The notes under the pieces were generated by a model that was given only the letters and a program-made list of their open reading frames with translations, searched no databases and was not told the origin of the DNA. DNA of 64,000 nt from Pseudomonadota bacterium. Lineage in GTDB: Bacteria > Pseudomonadota > Gammaproteobacteria > Enterobacterales > Enterobacteriaceae. Positions 47,453 to 59,010 of this stretch are shown here, piece after piece (positions within the stretch are counted from its first letter, which is position 1; the number at the start of each line of letters is the position of its first letter). The DNA lies in NCBI GenBank assembly GCA_018261615.1, contig JAGTSE010000003.1:248001-312000 (forward strand), read 5' to 3'. Made by a program: the position numbers and the translations under genes.

Positions 47453-48046
47453 TTAACCCTTCATCCACACCCGAATGCCGTCGAGGAACATCTGGGTGGC
47501 GAGCATCACCAGAACCAGCCCCATAAGGCGTTCCAGCGCATTCACCCCTTTCTCGCCGAGCAGGCGTAAAAACAGCGTTGATTGCAGCAAAATGGCGACC
47601 GTTCCGCCCCAGGCGATTAATAGCGCAATCACCAGGTGGCTCATTTGGTTTGGATACTGATGTGAAAGCAGCATCAGTGTTGCCAGCAACGTAGGGCCAG
47701 CGACCAGCGGAATCGCCAGCGGCACGATAAACGGTTCTTCACCGGCCGGTAGGCCGGAACTACTGCCGGTTTCGCTGGGGAAGATCATCTTAATGGCGAT
47801 CAGAAACAGAATAATGCCGCCGGAAATCGATACCGTTTCCGCGCGTAAATTAAGCAGCGCGAGGATTTTCTCCCCGGCAAACAGGAATATAAACATCACC
47901 AGCAGGGCGATCAGCAGTTCGCGGATCATAATCGCCCGGCGGCGTTTCGGCTCGGTATGTTTTAACACCGACATAAAGATGGGCAGGTTGCCTAACGGAT
48001 CCATTATCAGGATCAACAACACCGCTGCGGAGATGATTTCACTCAT
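47453..48046 (-). CDS. yhgN: MarC-family membrane protein YhgN
   Basis: UPF0056/MarC-type membrane protein of 197 residues with six helices, the same length as E. coli YhgN. LILIMDPLGNLPIFMSVL at the N-terminus and PLAIPLVAGPTLLATLMLL in the middle are family hallmarks. Function unknown; an early link of MarC to multidrug resistance was not upheld. Divergent from asd. Confidence 0.93.
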   Translation of the reverse strand: MSEIISAAVLLILIMDPLGNLPIFMSVLKHTEPKRRRAIMIRELLIALLVMFIFLFAGEKILALLNLRAETVSISGGIILFLIAIKMIFPSETGSSSGLPAGEEPFIVPLAIPLVAGPTLLATLMLLSHQYPNQMSHLVIALLIAWGGTVAILLQSTLFLRLLGEKGVNALERLMGLVLVMLATQMFLDGIRVWMKG

Positions 48047-48221
48047 TTATTATTATCCCTGACGCTGGCGGCAAACTTGCAGTAATTAGCCGCGTTTCTG
48101 ATGCATTCGCTATCATTGATTAATTTCACTTGCGACTTTGGCTGCATTTTGTAATGTGAGCACTGGCCCAGTGGGATACTGGTACACATCTTCAGCACAT
48201 ACCTCTGCAGGAACTTTCGCT

Positions 48222-49328
48222 ATGAAAAATGTTGGTTTTATTGGCTGGCGTGGAATGGTCGGCTCTGTACTCATGCAACGCATGGTTGAGGAGCGCGATT
48301 TCGACGCCATTCGCCCTGTCTTCTTTTCCACTTCCCAGTTTGGGCAGGCTGCACCGGCGTTTGGTGGCCATGCAGCAGGCACGCTTCAGGACGCGTTCAA
48401 CCTGGAAGCGCTGAAGGCACTCGACATCATTGTCACCTGCCAGGGCGGCGATTATACCAATGAAATCTATCCAAAGCTCCGTGAAAGCGGCTGGCAGGGT
48501 TACTGGATCGACGCAGCATCTTCTTTACGCATGAAAGATGACGCCATTATTATCCTCGACCCGGTTAACCAGGCGGTTATCAATGACGGCCTGAATAATG
48601 GCGTCAAAACTTTTGTTGGCGGCAACTGTACTGTCAGCCTGATGCTGATGTCGCTGGGCGGTCTGTTTGCCAACGATCTGGTGGAATGGGTCTCTGTAGC
48701 TACCTACCAGGCGGCTTCCGGTGGCGGCGCGCGTCATATGCGCGAACTGCTGACCCAGATGGGCCAGTTGCACAGCCATGTGGCGGCAGAGCTGGCGGAT
48801 CCGGCTTCGGCTATCCTCGACATTGAGCGCAAAGTCACAGCATTGACCCGCAGCGGCAAACTGTCGGTTGATAACTTCGGTGTACCGCTGGCAGGCAGCC
48901 TGATCCCGTGGATCGACAAACAGCTCGATAACGGCCAGAGCCGTGAAGAGTGGAAAGGCCAGGCCGAAACCAACAAAATTCTCAACACGGCGTCCACCAT
49001 TCCGGTTGACGGTCTGTGCGTACGTATCGGCGCGCTGCGCTGCCATAGCCAGGCGTTTACCATCAAACTGAAAAAAGACGTGTCAATTCCGACGGTGGAA
49101 GAACTGCTGGCTGCACACAACCCATGGGCAAAAGTTGTGCCGAACGATCGCGAAATCAGCATGCGTGAACTGACGCCTGCGGCTGTCACCGGCACGCTGA
49201 CCACGCCGGTTGGTCGTCTGCGCAAACTGAACATGGGGCCGGAGTTCCTCTCCGCCTTTACCGTTGGTGACCAGCTATTGTGGGGCGCAGCGGAACCATT
49301 GCGTCGAATGTTGCGCCAACTGGCGTAA
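48222..49328 (+). CDS. asd: Aspartate-semialdehyde dehydrogenase Asd
   Basis: NADP-dependent enzyme of 368 residues reducing aspartyl phosphate to aspartate semialdehyde, the branch point to diaminopimelate, lysine, threonine and methionine. The N-terminal nucleotide loop [17 protein letters not shown] and active cysteine in [10 protein letters not shown] (Cys136) are present, with the catalytic His in [13 protein letters not shown] at 48222 follows AGGAA; an in-frame start at 48138 is not conserved. Monocistronic, with its own terminator. Confidence 0.97.
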   Translation: MKNVGFIGWRGMVGSVLMQRMVEERDFDAIRPVFFSTSQFGQAAPAFGGHAAGTLQDAFNLEALKALDIIVTCQGGDYTNEIYPKLRESGWQGYWIDAASSLRMKDDAIIILDPVNQAVINDGLNNGVKTFVGGNCTVSLMLMSLGGLFANDLVEWVSVATYQAASGGGARHMRELLTQMGQLHSHVAAELADPASAILDIERKVTALTRSGKLSVDNFGVPLAGSLIPWIDKQLDNGQSREEWKGQAETNKILNTASTIPVDGLCVRIGALRCHSQAFTIKLKKDVSIPTVEELLAAHNPWAKVVPNDREISMRELTPAAVTGTLTTPVGRLRKLNMGPEFLSAFTVGDQLLWGAAEPLRRMLRQLA

Positions 49329-49337
49329 GCGAAAAAT

Positions 49338-49366
49338 AAAAAAAGGGTGCTTCGGCACCTTTTTTT
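49338..49366 (+). terminator. asd terminator
   Basis: A-rich left arm plus GGTGC-TTCG-GCACC and a run of seven T residues: a compact UUCG tetraloop terminator. The following bases to 49584 hold the glgB promoter region and no gene. Confidence 0.92.
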
Positions 49367-49584
49367 ATGAGTTTTTGACTGAAAATGTGGTTGATGTGTT
49401 TATTTTCTCAGGAGTTGAAAAGTGTTGGCTATGCTTTAAGTAAGGTGTCTGAACACCTTACCTGAAAGCGGGACGGAGCATTGAGGATGCGCATATTTGT
49501 GCTGCTCCGTTCAGGTTCAAAAAGTATCGCAACCGCGTGAAACGACGGTGGAAAGTGCGATACCACCATAACAGGATGAAAGCC

Positions 49585-51771
49585 ATGTCTGTTCATATTG
49601 ACAGAGACGTGATTAACGCACTAATTTCCGGCCATTTTGCTGACCCTTTCTCCGTTCTTGGCATGCATTGTACCGATGCCGGTATTGAAGTTCGCGCTCT
49701 GTTGCCTGACGCCACTGAAGTGTGGGTCATTGAGCCGAAAACCGGGCGCAAAGTGGGACAACTGGAGTGCCTGGATTCACGGGGTTTCTTCAGTGGCGTG
49801 ATGGGGCGCCGCAAAAATCCTTTCCGTTATCAATTTGCTGTGATCTGGCATGGCCAACAGAATCTGATTGATGATCCCTACCGTTTCGGCCCGCTGTTGC
49901 AGGAGCTGGATAGCTGGCTGCTCAGTGAAGGAACGCATATGCGGCCTTATGAAACGCTGGGTGCGCATGCTGATACGATGGATGGCGTAGTTGGAACGCG
50001 ATTCGCCGTCTGGGCGCCGAATGCACAGCGGGTTTCGGTGGTTGGGCAGTTCAACTACTGGGACGGCCGACGTCATCCGATGCGCCTGCGTCGTGAAAGC
50101 GGGGTCTGGGAGCTATTCATCCCTGGCGCGCTCAACGGTCAGCTCTACAAATTCGAAATCCGTGATGCAAACGGCAGGTTGAAAATTAAAGCCGATCCTT
50201 ATGCCTTTGAAGCCCAGATGCGTCCGGACAGCGCCTCGCTAATCTGCGGTCTGCCGGGTAAGAAAACCCAGAGCGATGAGCGTAAACGGGCAAACCAGTT
50301 TGATGCGCCAATCAGTATTTATGAGGTGCATTTGGGGTCCTGGCGTCGCCATACCGACAACAACTTCTGGCTTAGCTATCGTGAACTGGCCGATCAACTG
50401 GTGCCGTATGCCAAATGGATGGGATTTACCCACCTTGAATTGATGCCGGTGAATGAGCACCCCTTTGATGGCAGTTGGGGCTATCAGCCGACCGGGCTGT
50501 ACGCGCCGACCCGCCGCTTTGGCACTCGCGATGATTTTCTGCACTTCATTCATACCGCTCATGCAGCCGGACTGGGGGTGATCCTCGACTGGGTACCGGG
50601 TCATTTTCCGGCGGACGATTTTGGCCTGGCAGAGTTTGACGGGACGAAATTGTATGAGCACAGCGATCCGCGTGAAGGTTATCACCAGGACTGGAACACG
50701 CTGATCTATAACTACGGGCGTCGTGAAGTGAGTAACTATCTCGTAGGCAACGCGCTCTACTGGATCGAACGTTTCGGTATTGATGCGCTGCGCGTCGATG
50801 CGGTGGCCTCGATGATCTACCGTGACTACAGCCGCAAAGAGGGTGAGTGGATCCCCAATGAGTACGGCGGCCGTGAAAACCTGGAAGCAATTGAATTTCT
50901 GCGCAACACCAACCGTATTCTCGGCGAGCAGGTGCCAGGCGTCGTCAGTATGGCGGAAGAGTCCACCGATTTTGCTGGCGTCTCGCGGCCGCCTTCTCAG
51001 GGCGGTCTGGGTTTCTGGTACAAGTGGAATCTGGGCTGGATGCACGATACGCTGGACTACATGAAGCTCGATCCGGTGTATCGCAAGTACCACCACGATA
51101 AGCTCACCTTCGGCATTCTCTACAACTACAGCGAAAACTTTATCCTGCCGCTGTCCCATGATGAAGTGGTTCACGGCAAGAAATCGATCCTCGACAGAAT
51201 GCCCGGCGATGCCTGGCAAAAGTTTGCCAATCTGCGAGCTTACTACGCGTGGATGTGGGCCTTCCCTGGCAAAAAATTACTGTTTATGGGTAATGAATTT
51301 GCCCAGGGACGCGAGTGGAACCACGACGGTAGCCTGGACTGGCATCTTCTTGAGGGCGGTGACAACTGGCACCACGGCGTACAGCGGCTGGTGCGCGACA
51401 TGAACCATTTCTACCGTCACCACAAAGCGCTGCATGAACTGGATTTTGACCCGTACGGTTTTGAGTGGCTGGTGGTGGATGATCATGAAGCGTCGGTGTT
51501 TGTCTTTGTCCGGCGCGACAAGCAGGGCAACGAAATCATTGTCGCCAGTAACTTTACGCCGGTGCCGCGCCACGATTATCGCTTTGGTATCAATCAGCCC
51601 GGCCGCTGGCGCGAGGAGTTAAACACCGATTCGATGCACTACCACGGCAGTAATACCGGTAATGGCGGCGTGGTACACAGCGATGCGATTGCTAACCGGG
51701 GGCGTGAACACTCGCTGCTGCTGACGTTACCGCCGCTGTCGACCATCTGGCTGGTGCGGGAGGGGGAATGA
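49585..51771 (+). CDS. glgB: 1,4-alpha-glucan branching enzyme GlgB
   Basis: Glycogen branching enzyme of 728 residues, exactly the E. coli length. It has two N-terminal beta-sandwich (CBM48-type) domains, a GH13 barrel from about residue 230, and a C-terminal beta domain. The catalytic residues are the Asp of [12 protein letters not shown], the Glu of MAEESTDF and the Asp of [13 protein letters not shown] at 49585 is preferred (AGGA eight bases upstream); ATG at 49576 is in frame but lacks spacing for a ribosome-binding site. First gene of glgBXCAP; its stop overlaps glgX by four bases. Confidence 0.95.
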   Translation: MSVHIDRDVINALISGHFADPFSVLGMHCTDAGIEVRALLPDATEVWVIEPKTGRKVGQLECLDSRGFFSGVMGRRKNPFRYQFAVIWHGQQNLIDDPYRFGPLLQELDSWLLSEGTHMRPYETLGAHADTMDGVVGTRFAVWAPNAQRVSVVGQFNYWDGRRHPMRLRRESGVWELFIPGALNGQLYKFEIRDANGRLKIKADPYAFEAQMRPDSASLICGLPGKKTQSDERKRANQFDAPISIYEVHLGSWRRHTDNNFWLSYRELADQLVPYAKWMGFTHLELMPVNEHPFDGSWGYQPTGLYAPTRRFGTRDDFLHFIHTAHAAGLGVILDWVPGHFPADDFGLAEFDGTKLYEHSDPREGYHQDWNTLIYNYGRREVSNYLVGNALYWIERFGIDALRVDAVASMIYRDYSRKEGEWIPNEYGGRENLEAIEFLRNTNRILGEQVPGVVSMAEESTDFAGVSRPPSQGGLGFWYKWNLGWMHDTLDYMKLDPVYRKYHHDKLTFGILYNYSENFILPLSHDEVVHGKKSILDRMPGDAWQKFANLRAYYAWMWAFPGKKLLFMGNEFAQGREWNHDGSLDWHLLEGGDNWHHGVQRLVRDMNHFYRHHKALHELDFDPYGFEWLVVDDHEASVFVFVRRDKQGNEIIVASNFTPVPRHDYRFGINQPGRWREELNTDSMHYHGSNTGNGGVVHSDAIANRGREHSLLLTLPPLSTIWLVREGE

Positions 51772-53744
51772 CGAAACTGACGGTGGGGCAACCCTTGCCG
51801 CGCGGCGCAGAAGTGCTGGCGGGCGGCGTTAATTTTACGCTGTTTTCCGCTCATGCGGAGCGCGTTGAGTTGTGCCTGTTCGATGACGAAGGTAACGAAC
51901 AGCGCGTCGATCTGCCTGGCCGCACCGGGGATATCTGGCACGGTTTTCTCAGCGGCGCAAAACCCGGCCTGCACTATGGCTACCGCGTGCATGGTCCCTG
52001 GGAGCCGGCGCGAGGCCATCGTTTCAATCCGGCAAAACTTTTGCTCGACCCCTGCGCGAAGCGCGTCGACGGCGAGGCCGTTGACAGCCCGCTATTCCAC
52101 AGCGGTCATGATTCGCCGGATCCTCACGATAATGCCTCGCTTGGCTTGCGCAGTGTGGTAGTTCATGACGCGTTCGACTGGCAAGGCGATACGCCGCCGC
52201 GCACGCCGTGGGGCAATACCGTCATTTACGAAGCGCACGTCAAAGGGCTCACCCAGCTTCATCCTCAGTTAGCGGAAAATATCCGTGGCACTTATAAGGC
52301 ACTGGGGCATCCATTGATGATTGCCTGGTTTAAGCAGCTTGGTATCACCGCGCTGGAGCTGCTGCCCGTCGCCCATTTTGCCAGTGAGCCGCGCCTGCAA
52401 CGGCTGGGGCTTTCTAATTACTGGGGCTATAACCCATTGGCGCCGTTTGCGCTCCATCCGCACTATGCCAGCGATCCGCAACAGGCCATCAATGAGTTTC
52501 GCGAAGCGGTGAGGGCGTTGCATCAGGCGGGGATCGAAGTGATCCTCGATATTGTGCTTAATCACAACGCCGAAACCGATCTCGACGGGCCGACTTTCTC
52601 CCTGCGCGGCGTTGATAATAGTACCTATTATTGGATCAGAGACGATGGCGATTACCACAACTGGAGCGGATGCGGCAACACGCTGAATCTGAGCCACCCC
52701 GCAGGCGTGGACTATGCGCATGCCTGCCTGCGCTACTGGGTGGAGACATTCCACGTTGACGGTTTTCGCTTCGATCTGGCGACAGTGTTGGGACGCACAC
52801 CGGATTTCGATCCACAGGCACCGCTGTTTACCGCAATCAAAAACGATCCGCTGCTGTGCGATCTGAAACTGATCGCCGAGCCGTGGGATATCGGTCCTGG
52901 CGGCTATCAGGTGGGGAATTTCCCCGCACCGTTTGCCGAATGGAACGATCATTTCCGCGACGTGACACGCCGGTTTTGGCTGGAACAGTCGCTATCGCTG
53001 GGCGAGTTAGCCAGGCGGTTTGCTGCTTCCAGCGATCTGTTTAAACGTGCGGGCCGTTTGCCATCGGCTTCGATCAATCTGATCACCGCGCATGATGGTT
53101 TTACCTTGCGTGATTGCGTCTGCTTTAGCCACAAACATAACGAGGCGAACGGCGAGGACAATCGCGACGGCACCGACAACAATCACAGCAATAATCATGG
53201 ACACGAAGGATTGGGCGGCAGTTTTGATGTGGTCGAACGTCGGCGGGCCAGCGTGCATGCTTTGCTGACCACGCTGCTGCTTTCTCAAGGAACACCGATG
53301 CTGATGGCCGGAGATGAACTGGGGCACAGCCAGCACGGTAATAATAATGCGTACTGTCAGGATAACGTGCTGACGTGGCTGAGCTGGCAGCACTCGGATA
53401 GCTGGCTAATGCACTTCACTGCCGCGCTTATCCAGTTACGCCAACGGATCCCCGCATTGACTCGCGACGTCTGGTGGGAAGAAGGGGACGGCAGCGTAGT
53501 CTGGCTGGATCATGCCGGACAACCGTTGACGACGCAGGCGTGGCAGCATGGCGCTCTGCGCTTACAAATTCTGCTCTCTGATACGGTTTTAATCGCCATT
53601 AACGCAACCTGCGATGTTGCTGAAATGGTTTTGCCTCGAGGGGGATGGCACGCCATTCCTCCCTTTGCCGGAGAGGACAATCCGGTAGTGGTAACTGCCT
53701 GGCATGGGCCTACGCATGGAGTTTGCGTTTTTCAGCGGTCATAA
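51768..53744 (+). CDS. glgX: Glycogen debranching enzyme GlgX
   Basis: GH13 isoamylase-type enzyme of 658 residues (E. coli 657) that removes short branches left by GlgP. The catalytic set is in [12 protein letters not shown] (nucleophile Asp), [14 protein letters not shown] (Glu) and [11 protein letters not shown] (Asp). It is coupled to glgB through ATGA and lies 14 bases before glgC. Confidence 0.95.
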   Translation: MTKLTVGQPLPRGAEVLAGGVNFTLFSAHAERVELCLFDDEGNEQRVDLPGRTGDIWHGFLSGAKPGLHYGYRVHGPWEPARGHRFNPAKLLLDPCAKRVDGEAVDSPLFHSGHDSPDPHDNASLGLRSVVVHDAFDWQGDTPPRTPWGNTVIYEAHVKGLTQLHPQLAENIRGTYKALGHPLMIAWFKQLGITALELLPVAHFASEPRLQRLGLSNYWGYNPLAPFALHPHYASDPQQAINEFREAVRALHQAGIEVILDIVLNHNAETDLDGPTFSLRGVDNSTYYWIRDDGDYHNWSGCGNTLNLSHPAGVDYAHACLRYWVETFHVDGFRFDLATVLGRTPDFDPQAPLFTAIKNDPLLCDLKLIAEPWDIGPGGYQVGNFPAPFAEWNDHFRDVTRRFWLEQSLSLGELARRFAASSDLFKRAGRLPSASINLITAHDGFTLRDCVCFSHKHNEANGEDNRDGTDNNHSNNHGHEGLGGSFDVVERRRASVHALLTTLLLSQGTPMLMAGDELGHSQHGNNNAYCQDNVLTWLSWQHSDSWLMHFTAALIQLRQRIPALTRDVWWEEGDGSVVWLDHAGQPLTTQAWQHGALRLQILLSDTVLIAINATCDVAEMVLPRGGWHAIPPFAGEDNPVVVTAWHGPTHGVCVFQRS

Positions 53745-53758
53745 AAACGGAGTCTGTC

Positions 53759-55042
53759 ATGGTGAGATTAGATAAGAACGACCCTACAATGTTAGCGCGC
53801 CAGTTGCCCTTGAAATCCGTCGCCCTGATTCTGGCTGGCGGGCGCGGAACGCGTCTGAAAGATTTAACAAAAAAACGCGCCAAGCCGGCGGTTCATTTCG
53901 GCGGTAAATTCCGCATCATCGATTTTGCGCTCTCCAACTGCATCAACTCCGGTATCCGTCGTATTGGGGTGATTACCCAGTACCAATCCCACACGCTGGT
54001 TCAGCATATTCAGCGCGGCTGGTCTTTCTTCAATAATGAGATGAACGAGTTTGTCGACTTGCTGCCTGCCCAGCAGCGTGTGCATGGCGAAAACTGGTAT
54101 CGCGGCACGGCAGATGCGGTGACGCAGAACCTCGATATTATTCGCCGCTATCGCGCGGAATATATCGTCATTCTGGCGGGCGACCACATTTACAAGCAGG
54201 ATTACTCGCGCATGCTACTTGACCATGTCGAAAAAGGGGCGCGTTGCACCGTGGCCTGCCTGCCGGTGCCCATTCACGAAGCAACCGCTTTTGGCGTGAT
54301 GGCGGTTGATGAGCAGGACAAGGTGGTCGACTTCGTTGAAAAACCGTCGAATCCGCCCTCCATGCCTGGCGATGACAGCAAAGCGCTGGCCAGTATGGGC
54401 ATCTATATTTTTGATGCCGAATATCTGTACGACCTGCTGGAGGAGGATGATAAAAACGAGAACTCCAGCCACGACTTCGGTAAAGACATCATTCCGCAAA
54501 TCGTCAAATCTGGCATGGCCTATGCACATCCTTTTCCACAATCCTGTGTGCAATCGGATCCGAATTCAGAACCCTATTGGCGCGATGTGGGAACGCTTGA
54601 AGCTTACTGGAAAGCGAACCTTGATTTAGCGTCGGTGATGCCAGAGCTCGATATGTACGATCAAAACTGGCCTATCCGTACCTATAATCAATCTCTGCCG
54701 CCGGCGAAATTTGTGCAGGATCGATCGGGTAGCCACGGTATGACGCTGAACTCTCTGGTTTCTGGTGGATGCGTTATTTCAGGCTCGGTCGTTGTGCAGT
54801 CGGTGTTGTTTAATCGCGTACGCGTCAACTCCTTCTGCAATATCGATTCGTCGGTATTATTGCCGGAGGTCTGGATAGGACGCTCTTGCCGTTTGCGCCG
54901 CTGCATTATCGACAGAGGGTGTGTGATCCCGGAAGGCACCGTGATCGGTGAAAACGCAGAAGAAGACGCGCGCCGATTTTACCGCTCCGAAGAGGGAATC
55001 GTGCTGGTAACGCGAGAGATGCTACGTAAACAGCAAGGCTGA
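53759..55042 (+). CDS. glgC: Glucose-1-phosphate adenylyltransferase GlgC
   Basis: ADP-glucose pyrophosphorylase of 427 residues, the committed step of glycogen synthesis, activated by fructose-1,6-bisphosphate. The N-terminal [20 protein letters not shown] holds the nucleotide site, and [16 protein letters not shown] the conserved activator/substrate residues. The C-terminal left-handed beta helix ends [17 protein letters not shown]. This tail is four residues shorter than in E. coli. The ATG at 53759 follows CGGAG. In E. coli CsrA binds the glgC leader; suitable GGA triplets are present but were not folded. Confidence 0.95.
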   Translation: MVRLDKNDPTMLARQLPLKSVALILAGGRGTRLKDLTKKRAKPAVHFGGKFRIIDFALSNCINSGIRRIGVITQYQSHTLVQHIQRGWSFFNNEMNEFVDLLPAQQRVHGENWYRGTADAVTQNLDIIRRYRAEYIVILAGDHIYKQDYSRMLLDHVEKGARCTVACLPVPIHEATAFGVMAVDEQDKVVDFVEKPSNPPSMPGDDSKALASMGIYIFDAEYLYDLLEEDDKNENSSHDFGKDIIPQIVKSGMAYAHPFPQSCVQSDPNSEPYWRDVGTLEAYWKANLDLASVMPELDMYDQNWPIRTYNQSLPPAKFVQDRSGSHGMTLNSLVSGGCVISGSVVVQSVLFNRVRVNSFCNIDSSVLLPEVWIGRSCRLRRCIIDRGCVIPEGTVIGENAEEDARRFYRSEEGIVLVTREMLRKQQG

Positions 55043-55052
55043 AAAGTGAATT

Positions 55053-55087
55053 GAAACCTTGTGTGGAAGAGGTTCGCGCAAGGTTTC
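55053..55087. promoter_or_regulatory. Hairpin in the glgC-glgA gap
   Basis: GAAACCTTG (55053-55061) and CAAGGTTTC (55079-55087) form a perfect nine-base stem with a 17-base loop in the 91-bp gap between glgC and glgA. It has no U-run, so it is more likely to affect message processing or stability than termination. glgA has its own AGGAG site at about 55124-55128. Confidence 0.5.
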
Positions 55088-55133
55088 CCCCCATGACGGC
55101 CTCCTTGCCGTATGGATTTGAACAGGAGCGATA

Positions 55134-56567
55134 ATGCAGGTTTTACATGTCTGTTCTGAAATGTTTCCGTTGCTGAAGACCGGAGGTCTGGCGGACGTTA
55201 TTGGTGCATTGCCTGCGGCGCAAATCGCCGGTGGTGTTGATACACGCGTATTGTTGCCTGCATTCCCGGATATTCGCCGTGGCGTGAGCGATGCTCAGGT
55301 GGTTACCCGCCGGGAGACCTTTGCCGGGCACATCACGTTGCTGTTTGGGCATTTCAACGGAGTAGGGATCTACCTGATCGACGCGCCGCATTTGTACGAG
55401 CGCCCCGGCAGTCCTTATCACGATACGAATTTATTTGCCTATACAGACAACGTATTGCGTTTTGCGCTGCTCGGCTGGGTAGGCAGCGAGATGGCAACGG
55501 GGCTGGATCCTTTCTGGCGTCCGGATGTGGTTCATGCGCACGACTGGCATGCGGGGCTGGCTCCGGCCTATCTGGCGGCGCGAGGGCATCCGGCAAAATC
55601 GGTTTTTACTGTCCATAACCTGGCCTACCAGGGAATGTTTTTTGCCCATCATATGAATGACATTCAGTTGCCATTGTCATTCTTTAACATGCACGGGCTG
55701 GAGTTTAAGGGACAGATTTCATTTCTGAAGGCGGGGCTGTATTACGCAGATCATATTACTGCCGTTAGCCCCACCTACGCCCGGGAGATCACTGAGCCGC
55801 AATATGCCTATGGCATGGAAGGATTACTGCGCCAGCGCCAGCAGGAGGGTCGCCTCAGCGGCATTCTGAACGGTGTGGATGAGAAGATTTGGGATCCGGC
55901 GACGGATCTGCTTCTCGGCGCGCGCTACACGCGGGATACGCTGGAAGAGAAAGCGGAGAATAAGCGTCAGTTGCAAATTGCCATGGGGTTGAAGGTCAAC
56001 GACAAAGTACCGCTGTTCTCCGTGGTCAGCCGTCTGACCAGCCAGAAAGGGCTGGATCTGGTGCTGGAAGCGTTGCCCGGCCTGCTGGAACAAGGTGGTC
56101 AACTGGCGCTGCTGGGTGCGGGCGATCCGGTATTGCAGGAAGGTTTCCTCGCGGCGGCGGCGGAATATCCGGGTCAGGTTGGCGTACAGATTGGCTATCA
56201 CGAGGCGTTTTCCCACCGCATTATGGGTGGTGCGGATGTCATTCTGGTGCCGAGCCGTTTTGAGCCGTGCGGCTTAACGCAGTTGTACGGTCTGAAGTAT
56301 GGGACGTTGCCGCTGGTGCGGCGAACTGGCGGGCTGGCGGATACGGTTTCCGACAGTTCTCTGGAAAATCTGGCAGATGGCATCGCCACCGGTTTTGCTT
56401 TTGAAGACAGTAATGCCTGGTCGCTGTTAAGGGCGATCAGGCGTGCTTTCGTGTTGTGGTCCCGGCCTTCGCTTTGGCGTTTTGTACAGCGCCAGGCGAT
56501 GTCCATGGATTTTAGCTGGCAGGTCGCAGCGCAGTCTTATCGCGATCTTTACCTTCGCTTGAAATAG
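55134..56567 (+). CDS. glgA: Glycogen synthase GlgA
   Basis: GT5 glycogen synthase of 477 residues, identical in length to E. coli, elongating alpha-1,4-glucan from ADP-glucose. The ADP-glucose motif [13 protein letters not shown] starts at residue 15, [12 protein letters not shown] lies in the N-terminal domain, and the C-terminal [14 protein letters not shown] and [10 protein letters not shown] hold the catalytic Glu and binding residues. AGGAG precedes the ATG. glgP begins 19 bases later. Confidence 0.96.
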   Translation: MQVLHVCSEMFPLLKTGGLADVIGALPAAQIAGGVDTRVLLPAFPDIRRGVSDAQVVTRRETFAGHITLLFGHFNGVGIYLIDAPHLYERPGSPYHDTNLFAYTDNVLRFALLGWVGSEMATGLDPFWRPDVVHAHDWHAGLAPAYLAARGHPAKSVFTVHNLAYQGMFFAHHMNDIQLPLSFFNMHGLEFKGQISFLKAGLYYADHITAVSPTYAREITEPQYAYGMEGLLRQRQQEGRLSGILNGVDEKIWDPATDLLLGARYTRDTLEEKAENKRQLQIAMGLKVNDKVPLFSVVSRLTSQKGLDLVLEALPGLLEQGGQLALLGAGDPVLQEGFLAAAAEYPGQVGVQIGYHEAFSHRIMGGADVILVPSRFEPCGLTQLYGLKYGTLPLVRRTGGLADTVSDSSLENLADGIATGFAFEDSNAWSLLRAIRRAFVLWSRPSLWRFVQRQAMSMDFSWQVAAQSYRDLYLRLK

Positions 56568-56586
56568 TTTTCCAGGAATCACTTAT

Positions 56587-58850
56587 ATGAATGCACCATT
56601 TACTTATGCCTCCCCGACGTTGAGCGTTGAGGCATTAAAACAATTGGCCGCACGCTCTCCAATGCCATGCTTTCACTGGGTATTTATGACGACGTGAAAA
56701 ATGCGCTGGTAGAGATGGGGCTCGATCTTGAAGAGCTGATTGATGAAGAGAACGACCCCGGCCTCGGCAATGGCGGTCTCGGGCGGCTGGCAGCCTGTTT
56801 CCTGGATTCGCTGGCGACGCTGGGTTTGCCCGGTCGCGGCTATGGCATCCGTTATGACTACGGAATGTTTAAGCAAAACATCGTCGACGGGCGGCAGAAA
56901 GAGTCGCCAGATTACTGGCTGGAATACGGCAACCCGTGGGAATTCAAACGCCACAATACGCGCTATAAGGTGCGCTTTGGTGGGCGTGTTCAACTGGAAG
57001 GTAAGCGGAGCCGTTGGGTGGAAACCGAAGAGGTCCTCGCGGTAGCCTACGACCAGATTATTCCTGGCTACGATACCGATGCGACCAACACTCTGCGCCT
57101 GTGGAGTGCGCAGGCGAGTAGCGAAATCAACCTCGGTAAATTTAACCAGGGTGACTACTTTGCAGCGGTGGAAGATAAAAACCACTCTGAAAACGTCTCC
57201 CGCGTACTCTACCCGGACGATTCCACCTATTCCGGGCGTGAATTGCGTCTGCGGCAGGAGTATTTCCTCGTTTCAGCGACCGTGCAGGATATCCTCAGTC
57301 GTCACTATCAGCTGCATCAAACCTTCAGCAATCTGGCGGATAAAATCGCCATTCACCTCAACGACACCCATCCGGTGTTGTCGATTCCGGAGTTGATGCG
57401 TCTGTTGATCGACGAACATAAATTCGAATGGGATGACGCGTTTGAAGTAACTTGTCAGGTCTTCTCTTACACCAACCATACGTTGATGAGCGAAGCGCTG
57501 GAAACGTGGCCTGTGGATATGCTGGGCAAAATTTTGCCGCGTCATCTGCAAATTATCTTTGAAATTAATGATTATTTTCTGAAAACATTGCAGGAGCAGT
57601 ACCCGGACGATACTGCGTTGCTGAGCCGGACGTCGATCATTGATGAATCCAGTGGCCGCCTCGTGCGCATGGCGTGGCTGGCGGTGGTGATCAGCCATAA
57701 AGTCAACGGCGTGTCTGAGTTGCACTCCAACCTGATGGTTCAGTCGCTGTTTGCCGATTTTGCCACCATTTTCCCGATGCGTTTTCGCAATGTCACCAAT
57801 GGCGTGACGCCGCGACGCTGGCTGGCGCTGGCCAACCCTTCGCTTTCCGGCGTGCTGGATGAACATATTGGTCGTACATGGCGTACCGACCTCAGCCAGT
57901 TGAGCGAGCTGGAGCAGCATATTGATTTTCCATTGGTTAACCAGGCGGTGCGGCAGGCCAAGCTGGAGAACAAAAAGCGGCTGGCAGAGATCATTGCCCA
58001 TCAGCTTAATGTGGTAGTGAATCCAAAAGCGCTGTTCGATGTGCAGATCAAGCGTATCCATGAATACAAGCGTCAGTTGATGAACGTCCTGCACGTCATC
58101 ACGCGTTACAACCGTATTAAGGACGATCCCTCCGCTCAGTGGGTGCCACGCGTTAATATTTTCGCCGGGAAAGCCGCTTCGGCGTATCACATGGCGAAGC
58201 ATATTATTCATCTGATCAACGATGTGGCGCAGGTGATCAATAACGATCCGCAAATCGGCGACAAACTGAAAGTGGTGTTTATCCCGAACTACAGCGTCAG
58301 CCTGGCGCAGGTGATCATTCCGGCGGCAGACCTGTCAGAGCAGATTTCCCTGGCGGGTACAGAAGCCTCCGGTACCAGTAATATGAAGTTCGCCCTTAAT
58401 GGCGCACTGACAATTGGTACTCTGGATGGCGCCAACGTTGAGATGCAGGAGCATGTCGGCGCGGAGAATATCTTTATCTTCGGCAATACGGCGGATGAAG
58501 TTGAGGCGCTGCGAAGCAAAGGTTATTCGCCGCGCGAATACTACGAGAAAGATCAAGAACTGCACCAGGTGCTGACGCAAATCGCCACAGGCCAGTTCAG
58601 CCCGAACGAGCCCGGTCGCTACCGCGATCTGGTGGATTCGCTGATTAACTTCGGCGACCACTATCAGGTGCTGGCGGATTACCGCAGCTACGTTGACTGC
58701 CAGGATAAAGTCGATGAGCTGTACCGTCATCCGGAAGAGTGGACCACCAAAGCGATGCAGAATATTGTCAATATGGGTTACTTCTCGTCGGATCGTACGA
58801 TTCAGGAGTACGCCGAACATATCTGGCATATCGATCCGGTACGCCTGTAA
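56587..58850 (+). pseudogene. glgP: Glycogen phosphorylase GlgP, internal 5' deletion with frameshift
   Basis: The gene starts normally ([18 protein letters not shown], 56587 on) but at about 56642 it jumps to sequence corresponding to E. coli residues [13 protein letters not shown] (about 81 onward). Roughly 62 codons are missing and the frame is broken (estimated 184 bp lost), so translation from the true start ends within about 20 codons. The rest is intact: an open frame from ATG 56667 runs 727 residues to the normal C-terminus, including the PLP-lysine region [20 protein letters not shown]. That internal ATG has no ribosome-binding site, and the product would lack the N-terminal helices that build the dimer and allosteric site. 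Either a real inactivation or an assembly error. Confidence 0.88.
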
Positions 58851-58861
58851 TCACACCAATC

Positions 58862-59000
58862 TGTAGGCCGGATAAGGCGCAGACGCCATCCGGCATTTTT
58901 GTTTCGGCAGGGCGTTTATTGCCCGGTAGCGCGCTTTGCTTACCGGGCCTGCAAATATGCAGAATCCTGCAGGCCGGATAAGGCGTAGCCGCCATCCGGC
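58862..59000. repeat. REP/BIME array between glgP and glpD
   Basis: Three palindromic units: TGTAGGCCGGATAAGGCG...CGCCATCCGGCA (58862-58895), GCCCGGTAGCG...CTTACCGGGC (58921-58948) and CTGCAGGCCGGATAAGG...GCCATCCGGC (58968-59000). The outer two are the same REP type in the same orientation and the middle one is a different palindrome, giving a mosaic element between convergent genes, where such repeats usually lie. Confidence 0.85.
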
Positions 59001-59010
59001 GCAACAACAA

